Assembly (NCBI GenBank): GCA_018296165.2
Contig: JACKQL020000042.1
Location: forward strand, 186,001 to 250,000
Length of the DNA: 64,000 nt
Source of the DNA: Termitomyces sp. T153
Taxonomy: Eukaryota > Basidiomycota > Agaricomycetes > Agaricales > Lyophyllaceae
Direction: 5' to 3'
Of this stretch, positions 46,208 to 58,779 are shown piece after piece. A program made the translations under genes and the position numbers. The notes beneath the pieces are model-generated. The model saw nothing but the letters and a program-made list of their open reading frames with translations. It did no database searches and was not told where the DNA came from. How positions within the stretch are numbered: the stretch's first letter is position 1; the number at the start of each line of letters is the position of its first letter.

Positions 46208-47058
46208 ATGTTGCAGCTTGCCAACTCAGACACCCCCTTAGAGGCTCCAGCCCTACAGGACAAAGCCTGGACCCACCTGCTACACCTAGAAAACCAGGTG
46301 CAACTAATGCAATCATCTCTCACCCACTACACAACCGAACTCTCCACTCTCCATCAAATCACAGACTATATCTCCCAATTGCTCCAAGCACTGCTTGAGT
46401 GCCTACCTCCTGTTTCTGCACCTCCCCTTGCCATAGAACTAACCCCAACTGCCCCTGTACTTGCTTCCACAGCTCTGCTGACCCTATGACTGCAAATTCC
46501 ATGCCCTGCACTCCCAGACATGTATGATGGTGCTCACTCCAGCAGGGAATGTTTCCTCCAATCCTGCCTCACCTACATCCATCTCAGCAAGGATGCCTTT
46601 GACTCTGATGCACTGAAAATAGCCTGGGTACTGTCATACATAAAGACTGGACATGCCTCCACCTATGCACTGTGAGTTTTTTATCACCTCGGAGGTGTTG
46701 GAAGTTTCTTGGACTGGGCCACCTTTAAGAAGGACTTTCATACAGAGTTTTTCCTGCTTGACCCTGCCAAAATGGCCACCTTGATGCTATGTGACAGAAA
46801 GCAATACAAGCAAGGGAAGCAAATGCTGGATGAGTACATCAACTCCTTTTGGGCACTAGTTGAGCAAGCTGCCTACCCCAATGGCCTTCAGCTATGCTTC
46901 ACATTCCAGGATAGCCTGCACTCTGCACTGGTAGAACACATTGACAACCTTGCAGAGGGCTGCCCAGATGATGAGAGGATCACTTAATGGTATGAAGTAG
47001 CTTGGGATCAGTGGCAGCTCATGGAGATTCAACAGGAGCTCTGCTGCATGCACTCTAT
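46208..47058 (+). pseudogene. Gypsy A copy 2, gag 5' part
   Basis: Starts ATG TTG CAG CTT GCC AAC. An N-terminal helical and Pro/Ala-rich part runs to about 46489, then capsid 46709-46987 (MDWATFKKDF, LDEYINSFWALVEQA, LVEHIDNLAEGCPDDE). It stops at 47058 after WQLMEIQQELCCMHS, where the gypsy B LTR starts. The rest is at 58342. Confidence 0.75.
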
Positions 47059-48180
47059 TGATGAGCCCCAGTTGTTGCTGAGCACCATTTTTGGCATCTC
47101 AGACTTAGTGGCAGCTGACTATTTTAAATTTGGCACAAGTCATGACACTCAGCATGCAGGGCCTAGCCCAAGGTCTGGACCAAGGTAGCCTTATCACAGG
47201 ACTTTAGCACATAGAGCCTGGAACTTGGGCCTAGATCAGCAAGGCCTAGACCTTTCCTAGCAATGATTATTAGTGACTTTAGCAACTCTGGTGACAAAAC
47301 GGCTTTCTCTTACCATATATGGACATATTGCCAGATGCATACCCTTTTACTATCATTCCCCTTTTTGAATTTACTAATGTACTTGAATGGCATTTACACT
47401 TTAGGTATTGACATCAGACTCACTCTCTTATTGGATTTATTGGCAATTATATGCCACAGAGACTTCACTTATAGTTTTTCACCTAGTTCCAGACTGATGC
47501 CTTGTATGGACCATAAACACATTGACAGATGCTGTTGCTAGTGGCGACTATTTGCTTACTTTCCCATACTATACTTTGGAACCATATAAATACTGCCTGT
47601 ACATAGACACCTCAAAAAAAAGAAAATTGACTCAGATAGATCCCCCTTGAACTGAATCCATCTATCTCTAAGCCTACCAGCCTGAGATTTCACTTTGCCT
47701 ATACTTTCACTCTATTCCTTACTCACTGTTGACTTCAACTTAGCAACAAATCTTATCAACTTTGACCTTGATCTAGTGTGGTACCAACTACAGGTGCCCT
47801 TCATGTTATTTCAACTTAGCAATGTTAGCAACTGTGGCTAGCAACTAGTTTACATTTGTCCCCTTGATCCAGTGTCTCTATTACCATCTTCCCCTTTTTA
47901 CCCTACTCTCTAACTCTACCACCACTGTTAAGAGTTTGCTTTGTCTTAGCAATGCTTCTTGTCTTCACCTACCCCACTTTCTGTCACTAGCAACTTAGGC
48001 TAGCAATAGTGATCCTTTCAACTTCACCTTACAACACAACTTTCACTCTCATTCTCTGAGATGGTTACTGACTTGCTCTCTACTATTAACTTTCTACTGC
48101 CAGCTACTCTATCTAGTGACTAGTGCTAGGTTCTCTTTTTAGGTTTCCTGCACAGCATTAGGCAGCATAGAAGCACATCA
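47059..48180 (+). repeat. 5' LTR of gypsy B (1122 bp)
   Basis: It aligns end to end with 57219-58341. Many differences are CA in one copy and TG in the other (for example TTAGCAACAAATC against TTAGTGACAAATC), as expected for an ancestral CpG that decayed on opposite strands. Confidence 0.9.
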
Positions 48181-48204
48181 TTATGGAGCTCACTGCAAGA
48201 GTAT

Positions 48205-49740
48205 TTGAAGTTAACTATTCTGCCAGAAACCAGAGCTCAAGCAAAACATCACTTGGAAAACCTTATTGAATTACCCCAGTCTTTCTTCTTGACCCCTCAG
48301 TGCTCTTCACCAGCAACCCATCCTCAACCTCTTGCCAATGAACTAGAAACTGCCAGAAACCTTTGTGATGTTAGCAAAATCCTTGCCAATTTCCCAGGTG
48401 CCTTTATTGAAAGCTTTCTTGACACATCCCTTTCTCCTTTGACCCCTACTGACTCTATTTTCTTCCCAGAAGCCCAATCTATCTCCTCATTGCCAATAAA
48501 CCCTCCTCCTCTGCCAATTCCAACAATTGCTAACATGAACAATGACCCCACCACTCAGCATGCTAGAATGCTACCACACAACAATACTACTGTGCCTAAA
48601 TGGGATGAGAGTTGCCCCATGGAACTCCCCCAATATTTTAAAGAACTGGACTACCTCTTTGCTGACTGTGGCATTGCTGATGACACTCAGAAGAAGGAGT
48701 ATGCATCTCAATATGTCTCTTATGGCATGGCAGAAACCTGGCTTGGCTTACCAGAATTTAGCAATAACATTGTCATTGGCAACAACACTCCCTGACCTTA
48801 CACTTACTAAGAATGGAAGGCAGCAGTGCTTAGGTTGTACCCTGGTGCTGATGCTAGTGCTCATTATAACCTTGGCAACTTGGAATGACTTGTTAATCAA
48901 ACTTTCAACAGCAGCTTAGCGACTTTGGGCAGGTTCTCTGACTATTACCAGGATTTCCAATATATCACCAGATGGTTGCTCACTAATGGCAAACTCTATT
49001 GTAATGAGGAACATCGCTTATTCCAACAAAGTATCCCTACATTGCTTTGGTCAAAAATCATCTGCCAACTCGAAATCACTCTTCCTGACTACCATCCTGA
49101 GGACCCTTACAATGTTGACCAAGTTTTCAAAGGCACTAAGTGGGTTTTGAAGGGAATGGACACCTCAACAACCAAGACCAGCAATGGCACCAGTGGCATT
49201 TCTTTGTTGTTGCCATTTGCTAATACACTGGTTTCTCCATTGCTTATGCCTAAGTGGGAAACTTGGAATTAGTGACAACCACAGCAATATCATCAGTGCC
49301 TTGGAACATCTGGAAGCCCTCTTAACCAGCAGTAACACCCAACCTTGCCAACAATTCACCAATAGTACTTGCCACTTTTGTGGCAAAACAGGTCACACCA
49401 TGGTCTGAAGAACTTGCATGAAATTGGAGCAAATGATTCAACAGGGTAAGATCTGTCACAATGCTGAAGGCAAGATTATTGTACTGTCAGGCACTATGAT
49501 TCCCAACTATTTTGGCAAACAGCTATATATGGAATGCATCGAGGAATGGCACAGGCTTAACCCAGGACAAATCATTACTGGCAGACTCTCTTTCAATGCT
49601 AACCCCAACCCAGACCAAGCAGCTATGCAGCAGTTGCTAATCCATGAGGTAATGCAACAGGATGTTGCTATGGGTCAAGTGCTAAGCAAGGAAGAATGGA
49701 TTGAGGCTTTGAAATGCAAACTCTTTGCACTCAGGTGACC
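48205..49740 (+). pseudogene. Gypsy B gag
   Basis: N-terminal variable region, then the capsid start PKWDESCPMELPQYFKELDYLF and KKEYASQYVSY (to 48795). After a frameshift it continues with LYPGAD (about 48835), FSDYYQDFQYIT, LFQQSIPTLLWSKI and LPDYHPEDPYNVDQVF. A CxxCxxxxH zinc-knuckle start (CHFCGKTGH) lies at about 49373, followed by a gag tail with IEEWHRLNPGQ (to 49738). It has stops and frameshifts. The start codon is not certain; 48205 is only where the open frame begins. Confidence 0.7.
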
Positions 49741-50259
49741 TGGCAAAAAGTTTGATGGTGTATAGGTTCCCCACACAACATATTGACCAGCAAATGATAC
49801 CCCCAAGGCAGCACCCTCAACTAGTGACACCTTGGTGACTTCATCCCTTTCCAATTCTATTCCAACTCCTGCTGCTAAGCCTGCAGACAAAGGCAAAGCA
49901 CCTGAACAAATTGTTACCAATGAACAGCTGACCATTACTAAGGAATCCATTGCTCAGCCTCCCATTCACCCATTTTCTGGCATCCCTGGTTGCTATGTTT
50001 CTCCCACTAATAGGAATTTCACTGCCCCTGACAGGTCTAACAATGGCACATATCAAACTATGCCACTCATTTATGACATCAAGCAGTCCAAAGCAGTCTT
50101 TGAATGGGTTTTAAGCACCAAGGTTACAGTATTGGTTGGCAAACTTTGCTCAGTATCCCAAGACATCAGAAATCAATTTAAGACAGCAGTTACACCCAAA
50201 TAACTCATAGGTGCTAGCACTAACAAGGTACAGGACCGCAGCAACATTTTTGAAGATAT

Positions 50260-53200
50260 TTTGCCAACTTTTGCTATTAAAGAACCCCAGTTTTTGCTTG
50301 GATCTAACACCAATACCACTAATGGACTTACCTCTGAAAAGGCACCCCTCACATCTGTTGACCCCATTGAAGCCTATGTTGATTCACTGCCCCACGGAGA
50401 AGAGCCTGTGGTGCGCACTGTTGCTAAGGATTCTCAGTCACTTTGTTCTGTCATGATGCTAATCTACAACAAAGAGGAAGTGGAATGCATTCATGACAGT
50501 GGCTCCCAGATAATCTCAATGTCCATGGAAATTGCTAATGACCTTGGGCTATCCTACAATCCCAACATTGTTTTAAATATGCAGAGTGCTAACAGCACTA
50601 TGAATCAATCACTAGGACTTGCTCATAACATACCCTGCACTATTGGTGACATCACAGTTTATCTCCAGATTCATGTTTTACAGTCTCCTGCCTACAACAT
50701 TCTCCTCAGATGCTCCTTTGATGTATTGACTCAAAGTATGGTCAACACTCTTAGCAATGTCAAGACCACCATAACAATCACAGACCCCAACACTGTCCAG
50801 CAGCACACTGTCCCAACCTTTCCACATGGTAAATCCAAAAGAAACAACCACCAAAATGTTTGCTTTGAAACTGAAGCACCCCATTGCTTTCATAGCCAAA
50901 GGCATTAGCAAAGAAGATAGCAACACAGTGATCATTATCAGCTATGACCATTCAACTGGTCTAGTGACTTGTATAGCTTATTGCAATTTGGACAAAGACA
51001 TTTTACTTACTAATTCTGACACACAGATCAATCCTGCGCTAGCATATCTTTATGCTACTGCTAGTGACCTTTCTGATTTGTTCCTTCCACCTTGTTCTTA
51101 TCTTGTTTCTACTGATACATCTAATCCCTTGATTCTTGGACAGACTTTACCCCTTGATATGAACAATACCGACACTACCCTTACCTATGTTAACATTCCA
51201 TTCCCTGCTCAATTTGTCCTAATGAACCCCCTAAGTGAAAAGGAGTCCAGGTAAAGAAGAAGTACAAACCTGTTGCTATGAAAACCAAACTAGTTGCCAG
51301 CCACATTAGTGAGGGCTTCTGAATTGAGTGCTAGATTATTGGCGATCCACTAGCAATGATCCCACTACTCAATCCTAACCTGCCACCTTTCATCCTAACA
51401 AAGTGATTCACTAGCAAATGACAAGAAAAACTCATTAAGTACCACAATATAGGCTTTCTCACTAGCAACAAAATCAAAGTATTGGTTGACATGGTTGCCA
51501 AGCAGGAAAAAGCTTTTGCTTGGGAGGATTCTGAACAAGGAAGCTTGCACCCCGACTTCTTTCTGCCCATACACATATTGACAATACCTCACATACCTTG
51601 GGTTCAGCACAATTGTCCTATACCCTCAGGACTAGAAAAGGAAGTATGCAAGATTATTTGCAACAAGATTTATGCTAGTATCTACAAACCTTTGAACTCT
51701 GCTTACTGCTTGCGATGGTTCTGTGTTCTCAAGAAAAATGGTAAGCTCAGGATTGTGCACAGCCTCAAGCTGCTAAACCATGTCACCATTTGCCATTCTG
51801 GAGTACCACCTTTTCCAGACCATGTTGCTGAATCTTTCACTGGATGCATCTGCAGCACCACTCTCAACCTCTATGTTGGCTATGATGAGCAACTTATCAA
51901 CCCTGCCTCACACAACTTAACAACATTTCAGACTCCTTTTGGTGCCCTTTGCCTAGTAACCTTGCCAATGGGATGGACTAACTCTGTGCCCATATTTCAC
52001 AATGATATAACCTTCATTTTGCAGCCAGAGATCCCCCATAACATGCTCAGCTTTATTGACAATGTTGGCACTAAAGAATCCAAGGACTGGAAGATCATTA
52101 ATGGTAAATCCGTTAAGCATCCCACTAACCCACACATTTGCCTAGCACTATGGGAGTTCTTCAAACTTCTTAACAGGATTCTCCAGCAAATGAAATATTG
52201 TGGCTAGCCATGTTTGCACTCCTAGCAGTTGTATCCCAGACAAAAGTCACTTAGCCCTAATCGAGCAGTGGGGCCCTTGCAAGTCACTATCAGAAGTCCA
52301 AGCTTTTCTGGGCACAGTGGGGGTACTTAGGATTTTTGTCAAGAACTTTGCACACTGAGCCAACAACTTAACAAAACTTACTTGTGTTGGCATCCCTTTT
52401 GGGTTTGGCCCCAATCAAATAAATGCCCAATGTGACCTCATGAAAGCCTTACAAGATGCTAAGCCCCTGGTTCCTATTGACTATGAATTGCCTGACTCTG
52501 TCATCTTAGCAGTTGACACTTCATATATAGCAGTCAGTTATTACCTTTGCCAGTGTAATAGCAACAATCACAAAGAATGTCACTACAACTGCTTTGGATT
52601 GATTATGCTAAACAACAGAGAGGCCAGATTCAGTCAGCTCAAGTTGGAACTTTATGGCCTTTATCATGCACTACAAGCCTTGTGGATGTACCTTATTGGC
52701 ATTAGGAACCTCATCATTGAAGTCAATGCTCATTACATTAAGGGTATGTTTCAGAACCCTGACATCTAGCCCTCCACCAGTATGAACTGCTGGATTATAG
52801 TGATTTTAATGTTTCACTTTGAGTTGGTTCATGTCAAGGGAACTTTCCATGGCCTAGATGGTCTTTTGCAACACCTGCCTCAGCCTGGCAATCCTCCAGT
52901 TGACAATAGCAACAACTCCATTTATGAGGACTGGATCAATCAGCTGCATGGGTTTATCCACCAAGTTCAGCTACTGCTACTGCTCCTTTGCCAAGTCTCC
53001 ACTGCTTCCTATTGCCTACCTCCTCTGGTTGAGTACTCTAATGTGCAACCTTTTGTAACTTTTGCTAGCAATAAAGACACTGCCCCATGACTAGCAACCA
53101 GCAACAATATTCAACCTCTCTGAGATGATGGCACCACTACTTATAGTGATGTGCCCCATAGTGCCAAAGCTATCACCAGTGATGCCCACATGCTCCTAGT

Positions 53201-54410
53201 TGAGAAATGGCTCCACAATCTTGCCAGACCCAAAGGCCTTAGTGACAATGAGTATGCCACATTCATTTGCTATGCCTCCATGTTCTTTGCTATGGGAGGC
53301 AAACTTTGGGCAAAGAAGCCGAGATGGTGCTCACAAGCTGTTCATTCCCACCACCAGTCACCTGTGAGTCCTGAAAGCCATGCATGATGATTTGGGACAT
53401 AGAGGCCTCTTTCCTACTCACTCAGCCCTTCTAGAACAATTTTAGTGGCCCCAAGTTAGCACTGATATTGTATGGTACATATAGACTTGCCACCTCTGCC
53501 AAGTACACCAGATGACTAAAGTCCTCATCCTGCTGACTGTTGCTATGCCAGCGCTCTTGTTCAGCAAGATATATGTTGACACCATGTTCATGCCACCCTC
53601 CAATAAGTTCAAATATATCATTCAAGGACATTGTTTGCAAACTCATTACCCCAAGTTCTGTATGCTTGCCAGAGAAAACACTGAAGCTATTGCTAAATGG
53701 CTATAAAAAAATGTTATCTGTTGCTGGGGAGTGCTTAGCAAAATGGTTACCAACAATGGACCCCCAATCCTGAAGGCAGTCACTTATTTGACAAAGAAGT
53801 ATAACTTGCACCATATTTGGATCTCTGGTTACAATAAATGCACTAATGGAATAGTTGAGTGACCCCATTTCAATGTTTGCCAAGCCCTCTTCAAAGCAGT
53901 TGATGGTGATCAGTCCAGGTGGAGTATGGCTACTTACTCAGTCTTTTGATCAGAACATATTACAGTTTGCAAGCAAATGGGTTGCTTCCCCTACTATGCA
54001 ACAACTGGTCACCACCCTCTCCTGCCAGCTGACATAGTGGAAGCAACATATTTGCAACTGTCACCAAACTTGCTATTGTTGACAACTGACCTCATAGCCC
54101 ACTGAGTGATCGATCTTCAATGTCACCAAGAGGACCTCAACTGCCTTCATAGTAATGTCCTTAGCACTCATTGCTTAGCCACCATTCACTTTGAAGCAGA
54201 ACATGCTGCTACAATCCATGATTACAATTTCCAAGCTGGTGATCTCATACTAATGAGGAACACTAGAATTGAGGTGACACATAACAAGAAAATGAAGCCT
54301 CATTACCTAGGCCCACTGGTGGTAATCTCTCATAACTGTGGAGGCACTTACATTCTTTGCAAACTAGATGGTTCAGTACTGCATCACCCTGTAGCTGCTT
54401 TTTGATTGGT
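50260..54410 (+). pseudogene. Gypsy B pol (protease, RT, RNase H, integrase)
   Basis: Protease, about 50467-50770, keeps an intact HDSGSQI active site and PAYNILL-RC. RT is at 51482-52207 (241 open codons): the first catalytic Asp region reads LNLYVGYDE and the second box FIDN in place of FIDD, both Asp-to-Asn at CpG sites. RNase H is at 52440-52900 (LAVDTS, KLELYGL, EVNAHYI). Integrase is at 53380-54410: an HH-CC region ending CHLCQ, core motifs YVDTM, TNNGPP (Asp lost) and NGIVE, then a GPY/F-type module HYLGPLVVIS...AYILC-like...HHPVAAF. No chromodomain. Stops and frameshifts separate the blocks. Confidence 0.8.
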
Positions 54411-54954
54411 CCCCTATTTCACCAGAGAACACATAACAGTGCCTAGCAACACCTTTGACATCAACACCTTGTGACTTAGAGAACTAGAGCAAACTGACCT
54501 TGTAGACAATGATGATACTGGTGACACCACCAGTGAAGAAGAAAACTAAAACCACACCTTTTGCTGAGCCCTAGCAACTTTTCTTGATTTTGCCTAAGTT
54601 TCTCACTATACTTGTTCCTACTATCCAGAAAAACTGTCAAAAATACCTTACAAAAAAAACATCAAGTCCCTTCATTCTTGCTACTCTTTCCTTGTTATCA
54701 TTTTAGTTAAGAAGACTTTTGAAGACACTCTACTTTACTATTCTCTTGTTTTCAATGCTGTGCTTGGCCACTCTGTCACCAGCACTCAGCATGCCTTTAG
54801 AGGTATTTTGCCATGATGACTTACTAAGCATTTGCCTTCAAGCATTGCTAGCATCAAGTGATGGTCACTAGTGCGTACTACCTTGTTGATCTTGCTTTTC
54901 TTTGTTTTCTCTCAAAGTTTCCAATCTGTTATAAATATGATACATTTTGGGGCC
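54411..54954. other. Gypsy B downstream of integrase
   Basis: A short acidic tail frame (about 54411-54548, ending ...TTSEEEN) follows the GPY/F module, then A+T-rich sequence without gene that may hold the 3' ends of both the sense pol transcript and the antisense gene. Confidence 0.35.
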
Positions 54955-57009
54955 CCTTAAGGGGGCTAGTCTGCATCCATACTACAAAAACTAAAAAAAA
55001 GTCTATTTACAGGGGGCAGAAGTGGTCGCTAAGCATCAAGGTCAGCATTATCATCAGGCACTTCCACCAAATCCTCCTCCTCCCAATCCCCCTCTCTAAT
55101 GTTGTTCTCCTGCCAGGCCAGGAAGGCCTGATAGTCATGCTAATATCCTGCCAGTGTTATCAAGGTTTGCTTGGTGACAGCATACTGTGCCCTCACTGCT
55201 ACCAACTCCTCTCTCACTGCCTCCAGCTTCCTCTGGAACCATCATTACACTCCTGCTGCCCTCTTGTCAAAGTCCACTAGTGACATTGCTGGTGTTAGCA
55301 GTGTCAGCCAAGCCAGATCCTTGCCCAGCCACTCCAGTTTGTCATCACCAGCTTGGCACAACAGCATGTCACTCCAGGTCCTCTGGCAAAGTCATTAGTG
55401 AACTAGAAGATAGCAAAAAGAAGAAGGACTTACTCTTTGTCAGACCTTGACCTCCCCTGCTCCTTCATCCTCCTCCTTGTCCTCCTCAATGGCAACTGGG
55501 GCAGCCTTGAACTCTTCCTCACCCTTGACCTCTGTGTTGCTTGCTTCTCACTCAACCTCAGCAACCATTGCTAAGGGAGTCATCTCCCTCATCTCCACAT
55601 CTCTCTCACCCTCCTTGCTAGCAACCATCCATGGTCACTTACCACTAGCAACTGAGGCAGGACTTACAGGTTGTTTCTGTGCCAGAGGCATGTTGTTGTC
55701 ACTGTCATTGTTGCTGCCATTGTTGCTATTGCACTCCTCATTGCTCTCCACCAGCTCCCTGCTCTTCATCTTAGTGACCCTGCTACCTCCAATCATCGCC
55801 TCCTCCTGTGATGTTGGCAGGTTCAAGCTCGAGTGCTTGACCTCAATAGGCTCTCCTCTCTTCACCAGCTCCCTATGTCACTCCATGAAAGCCCTCACAT
55901 TTCTTACCAATGCTGCCTTTGCCACTATCCTCCTAGTGAACTTACTGCCCATGCACCTCAATGATCAGCTGCTGTGTGAACAGCTCTTCCTGATGCTGTT
56001 GCAATAATAGCAGGGCTGGGCCCCTGTTTGGTACCAGCAGCCCTCTGGGTCATTGTCAGCCTAGCAGTTGTCACACTAGAAAGTTGTTAGTGACTATGAA
56101 GGAGACTATTGCTAAGTACTTACCACTCCTTGTGTGTACTTAAATTCTTGTCACTTCTTTAGTGACACTGTCACCTTCCCCTTTGCCTTCTTCAGCTCTG
56201 GCCCCCAGTCCAGTATCCACCACCATCAAGGCCTTTTGCCAGCAAAGAAGTGCTACCAAGCATTTGTTAGAAAAAGTTTCTTCAATTTGTTCCTGCAAAG
56301 AAAACTTAGTGATTGTCACCAAGAGTTAGCAAAAATAAAAGGACTTACTTCAATGTCTTCATCATCCTCTTCTTGCACCTTTCCCTTGCCCTTCCCTTTG
56401 CTCCTCAGGGTTGTTGCCAATCTTGGTGATGTTGCCAACCCCCTAGCAATACTACCAGCCACAGCCTTGGGAGTCAAAGGGCCCTCCTGAATGTCCCCAC
56501 AATTTGCCTCACCTCTGTGGCCCTTGCTCTGTTCCTCCCCCCTTGCCACCACTAATGCACCTACCAGGTGCTGGAAGAAGAACTAGTCATTTGGTGACAA
56601 ATCTTCAAAAAGCAAACATACCTTAGTGGTATCACTAGCATTAGTGACTGCTGGGGTACTTACCATCATTCCTGCCATGAGGTTGTCCATCAGAAACTCC
56701 AAGGAGGGATTGACTGAAGCCTAGCAATCTCATTAAAACTGTCACTAAGAGGAAGAAAAGAAGAAAAGAACTTACAAAGTGCACATCAAATGAGCAAACC
56801 CATTCTTCCTCCTTGTACTGCTCATAGAGCTGGCAACACTCCTTCTTAATGTTTGCCAACTCTGGCCACTCAACCCCACTCCCCACAGTCTTGAACCACT
56901 AAAGCCATGTCTGGAAGATGGTGGTGACTGCCAAGCAAGGATCCTTCACCAAGGATGCATGGGCCACAGAGAGCAAATGGTCAACCCAATCAAGGAAGGT
57001 GTGGGCCAT
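54955..57009 (-). pseudogene. Antisense, intron-bearing gene of gypsy B (Cys-rich protein of unknown function)
   Basis: Starts at ATG 57009 (MAHTFLDWVDHLL). Exons inferred: 57009-56776, 56720-56664, 56582-56349 and 56292-56124. Introns 56775-56721, 56663-56583 and 56348-56293 all begin GTAAGT and end AG; the first three exons are multiples of three and join in frame. Exon 1 has one TAG. Exon 3 is basic then acidic (KGKGKGK, EEDDEDIE). Farther on, about 56060-55620 reads a frame with CYYCNSIRKSC and RCMGSKFTRRIVAKAAL, then a polar Ser/Asn/Asp-rich tail. C-x2-C-x6-C-x8-C is a partial zinc-binding-like pattern. The exon 4/5 junction and the 3' end below 55620 are not resolved. No known family recognised. 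It lies opposite to gag-pol, directly inside the PPT, like the cargo gene of element C. Confidence 0.55.
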
Positions 57010-57210
57010 AGTGATTTTCTCAAGTTGAGAGGTGAGGTTGGCTATAGTGATAAGATCAAGATAGAAGAGGAGATAAGATGAGAGGAATAGGAGGTTGACA
57101 AAGTTCAAGTGAAACTGCCAGCTCTTTTTATTTGAACTTTTTGGTGCACAGACCAAGTGATCAAACACATGACTTTGGGGTTGACTGAGGGCAGTCAAGA
57201 TTTCAGTATA

Positions 57211-57218
57211 GGGGAGGA
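57211..57218 (+). other. Polypurine tract of gypsy B
   Basis: GGGGAGGA immediately before the 3' LTR start TGATGAGC, on the + strand, agreeing with the direction of gag-pol and opposite to the gene at 57009-54955. Confidence 0.6.
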
Positions 57219-58341
57219 TGATGAGCCCCAGTTGTCACTCAGCACTATTTTTGGCATTTCAGACTTAGTGGCAGCTGACTATTTTAAATTTGGCACAAGT
57301 CATGACACTCAGCATGCAAGGCCTAGCCCAAGGTCTGGACTGAGGTGGCCTTATCATGGAACTTTGGCATGTGGAGCCTGGAACTTGGGCCTAGATCAGC
57401 AAGGCCTAGACCTTTCCTAGCAACAATTATTAGTGACCTTAGTGACTCTGGTGACAAAATGGCTTTCTCTTACCATACACGGACATATTGCCAGATGCAT
57501 ACCTTTTTACTATCATTCCCCTTGTCAAATTGACCAACATACTTGAATGGCATTTACACTTCAGGTATTGACATCGGACTCGCTCTCTTATTGGATTTAT
57601 TGGCAATTATATGCCACAGAGACTTCACTTATAGTTTTTCACCTAGTTACAGACTGACACCTTGTACAGACCATAAACACACTGACAGATGCTGTTGCTA
57701 GTGGTGACTATTTGCTTACTTTCCCATACTATACTTTGGAACCATATAAATACTGCCTATACATAGACACCTCAAAAAAAAGAAAATTGACTCAGATAGA
57801 TCCCCCTTGAACTGAATCCATCTATCTCTAAGCTTACTAGCTTGAGATTTCACTTTGCCTATACTTTCACTCTATTCCTTACTTGCCATTGACTTTGACT
57901 TAGTGACAAATCTTATCAACTTTGACCTTGATCTAGTGTGGTACCAACTATAGGTGCCCTTTGCATTATTTTAACTTAGTGACATTAGCAACTGTGGCTA
58001 GTGACCAGTTTATGTTCATCCCTTGATTTAGTTTCCCTATTACCACCTTCCCTTTTCTACCCTACTCCCTAACCCCTCTACCTCTGTTAAGAGTTTGCCT
58101 TGTCTTAGCAACACTTCTTGACTTTACTTATTCTTCTTTCTGTCACTAGTGACTCAGGCTAGTGATAGTGATCCTTCCAACTTCACCTTTCAACACAACA
58201 TTGGCTCTCATTCTCTGGAATGGTTACTGACTCACCCTCTACTATCAACTTCCTACTGCCAGCTACCCTATCTAGTGACTAGTGTTAGGTTCTCTCTTTT
58301 TAAGTTTCCTGCACAGCATTAGGTGGCATAGAAGCACATCA
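57219..58341 (+). repeat. 3' LTR of gypsy B (1123 bp)
   Basis: See 47059-48180. The right end GAAGCACATCA joins gypsy A gag sequence at 58342. Confidence 0.9.
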
Positions 58342-58718
58342 CCATACAGTGCCCCGTACTAGTCACCAGCCTCCAGTATCCCACACCTGCTTGCCCAGTG
58401 CCTGCACCTGCTCTAGCCACCCCTGCACTGTGCCCCCTGCCACCAGACATCCTCATGAATGTGGACATAGCCCGAGAGCTCCATGCTGTGCTGCTATTAT
58501 GCTGGAGATGTCAGAAGCCCAAACACTTTGCATGACACTGCTCTTTGGGTCTGGAGGTATGCTACCTCTTGACAGTGGAGCAGGAAGAACTTCTTCTGCA
58601 ACTGTTGGCTATAAGGGATGCAGCTGGAGCTCTGTTGCCAGACAAGTTGACACCAGAGTTGACCCTGGAGGGAATTAGTGCTTGTGTGTCATCCCTGGAG
58701 CTGGAGGAGAGTTTTTAG
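58342..58718 (+). pseudogene. Gypsy A copy 2, gag 3' part
   Basis: Pro/Ala-rich linker, then a zinc knuckle with all four ligands (C-x2-C-x4-H-x4-C, about 58500-58545) but a stop inside it. It ends at TAG 58716-58718 after LELEESF, as in the other copies (ELEEDF). Confidence 0.7.
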
Positions 58719-58779
58719 TCAAGCAATGAATAAGGTGTATGCCTCTGTCACTAGGTACTAACAGGTTCTCATGTCTGTT

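Larger units (their letters stand above)
47059..58341 (+). mobile_element. Gypsy B: 11.3 kb element with 1.12 kb LTRs, nested in gypsy A copy 2 gag
   Basis: LTRs are 47059-48180 and 57219-58341, both TGATGAGCCCCAG...GAAGCACATCA. The + strand carries gag, protease, RT, RNase H and integrase. A 2.6 kb region between integrase and PPT/LTR carries an antisense, intron-bearing gene. The flanking target reads ...CTAT on the left and CCAT... on the right, compatible with a 4 bp duplication with one C-to-T change; a perfect 5 bp TSD is not seen. Confidence 0.88.

Noticed and set aside
47040..47060. Perfect 5 bp TSD for gypsy B
   Set aside because: Flanks are TCTAT and CCATA; only a 4 bp CTAT/CCAT match with one C-to-T difference can be argued.
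54411..57218. Envelope-like gene between integrase and 3' LTR of gypsy B
   Set aside because: No plus-strand frame with signal peptide and membrane anchor; the supported exons are on the minus strand.
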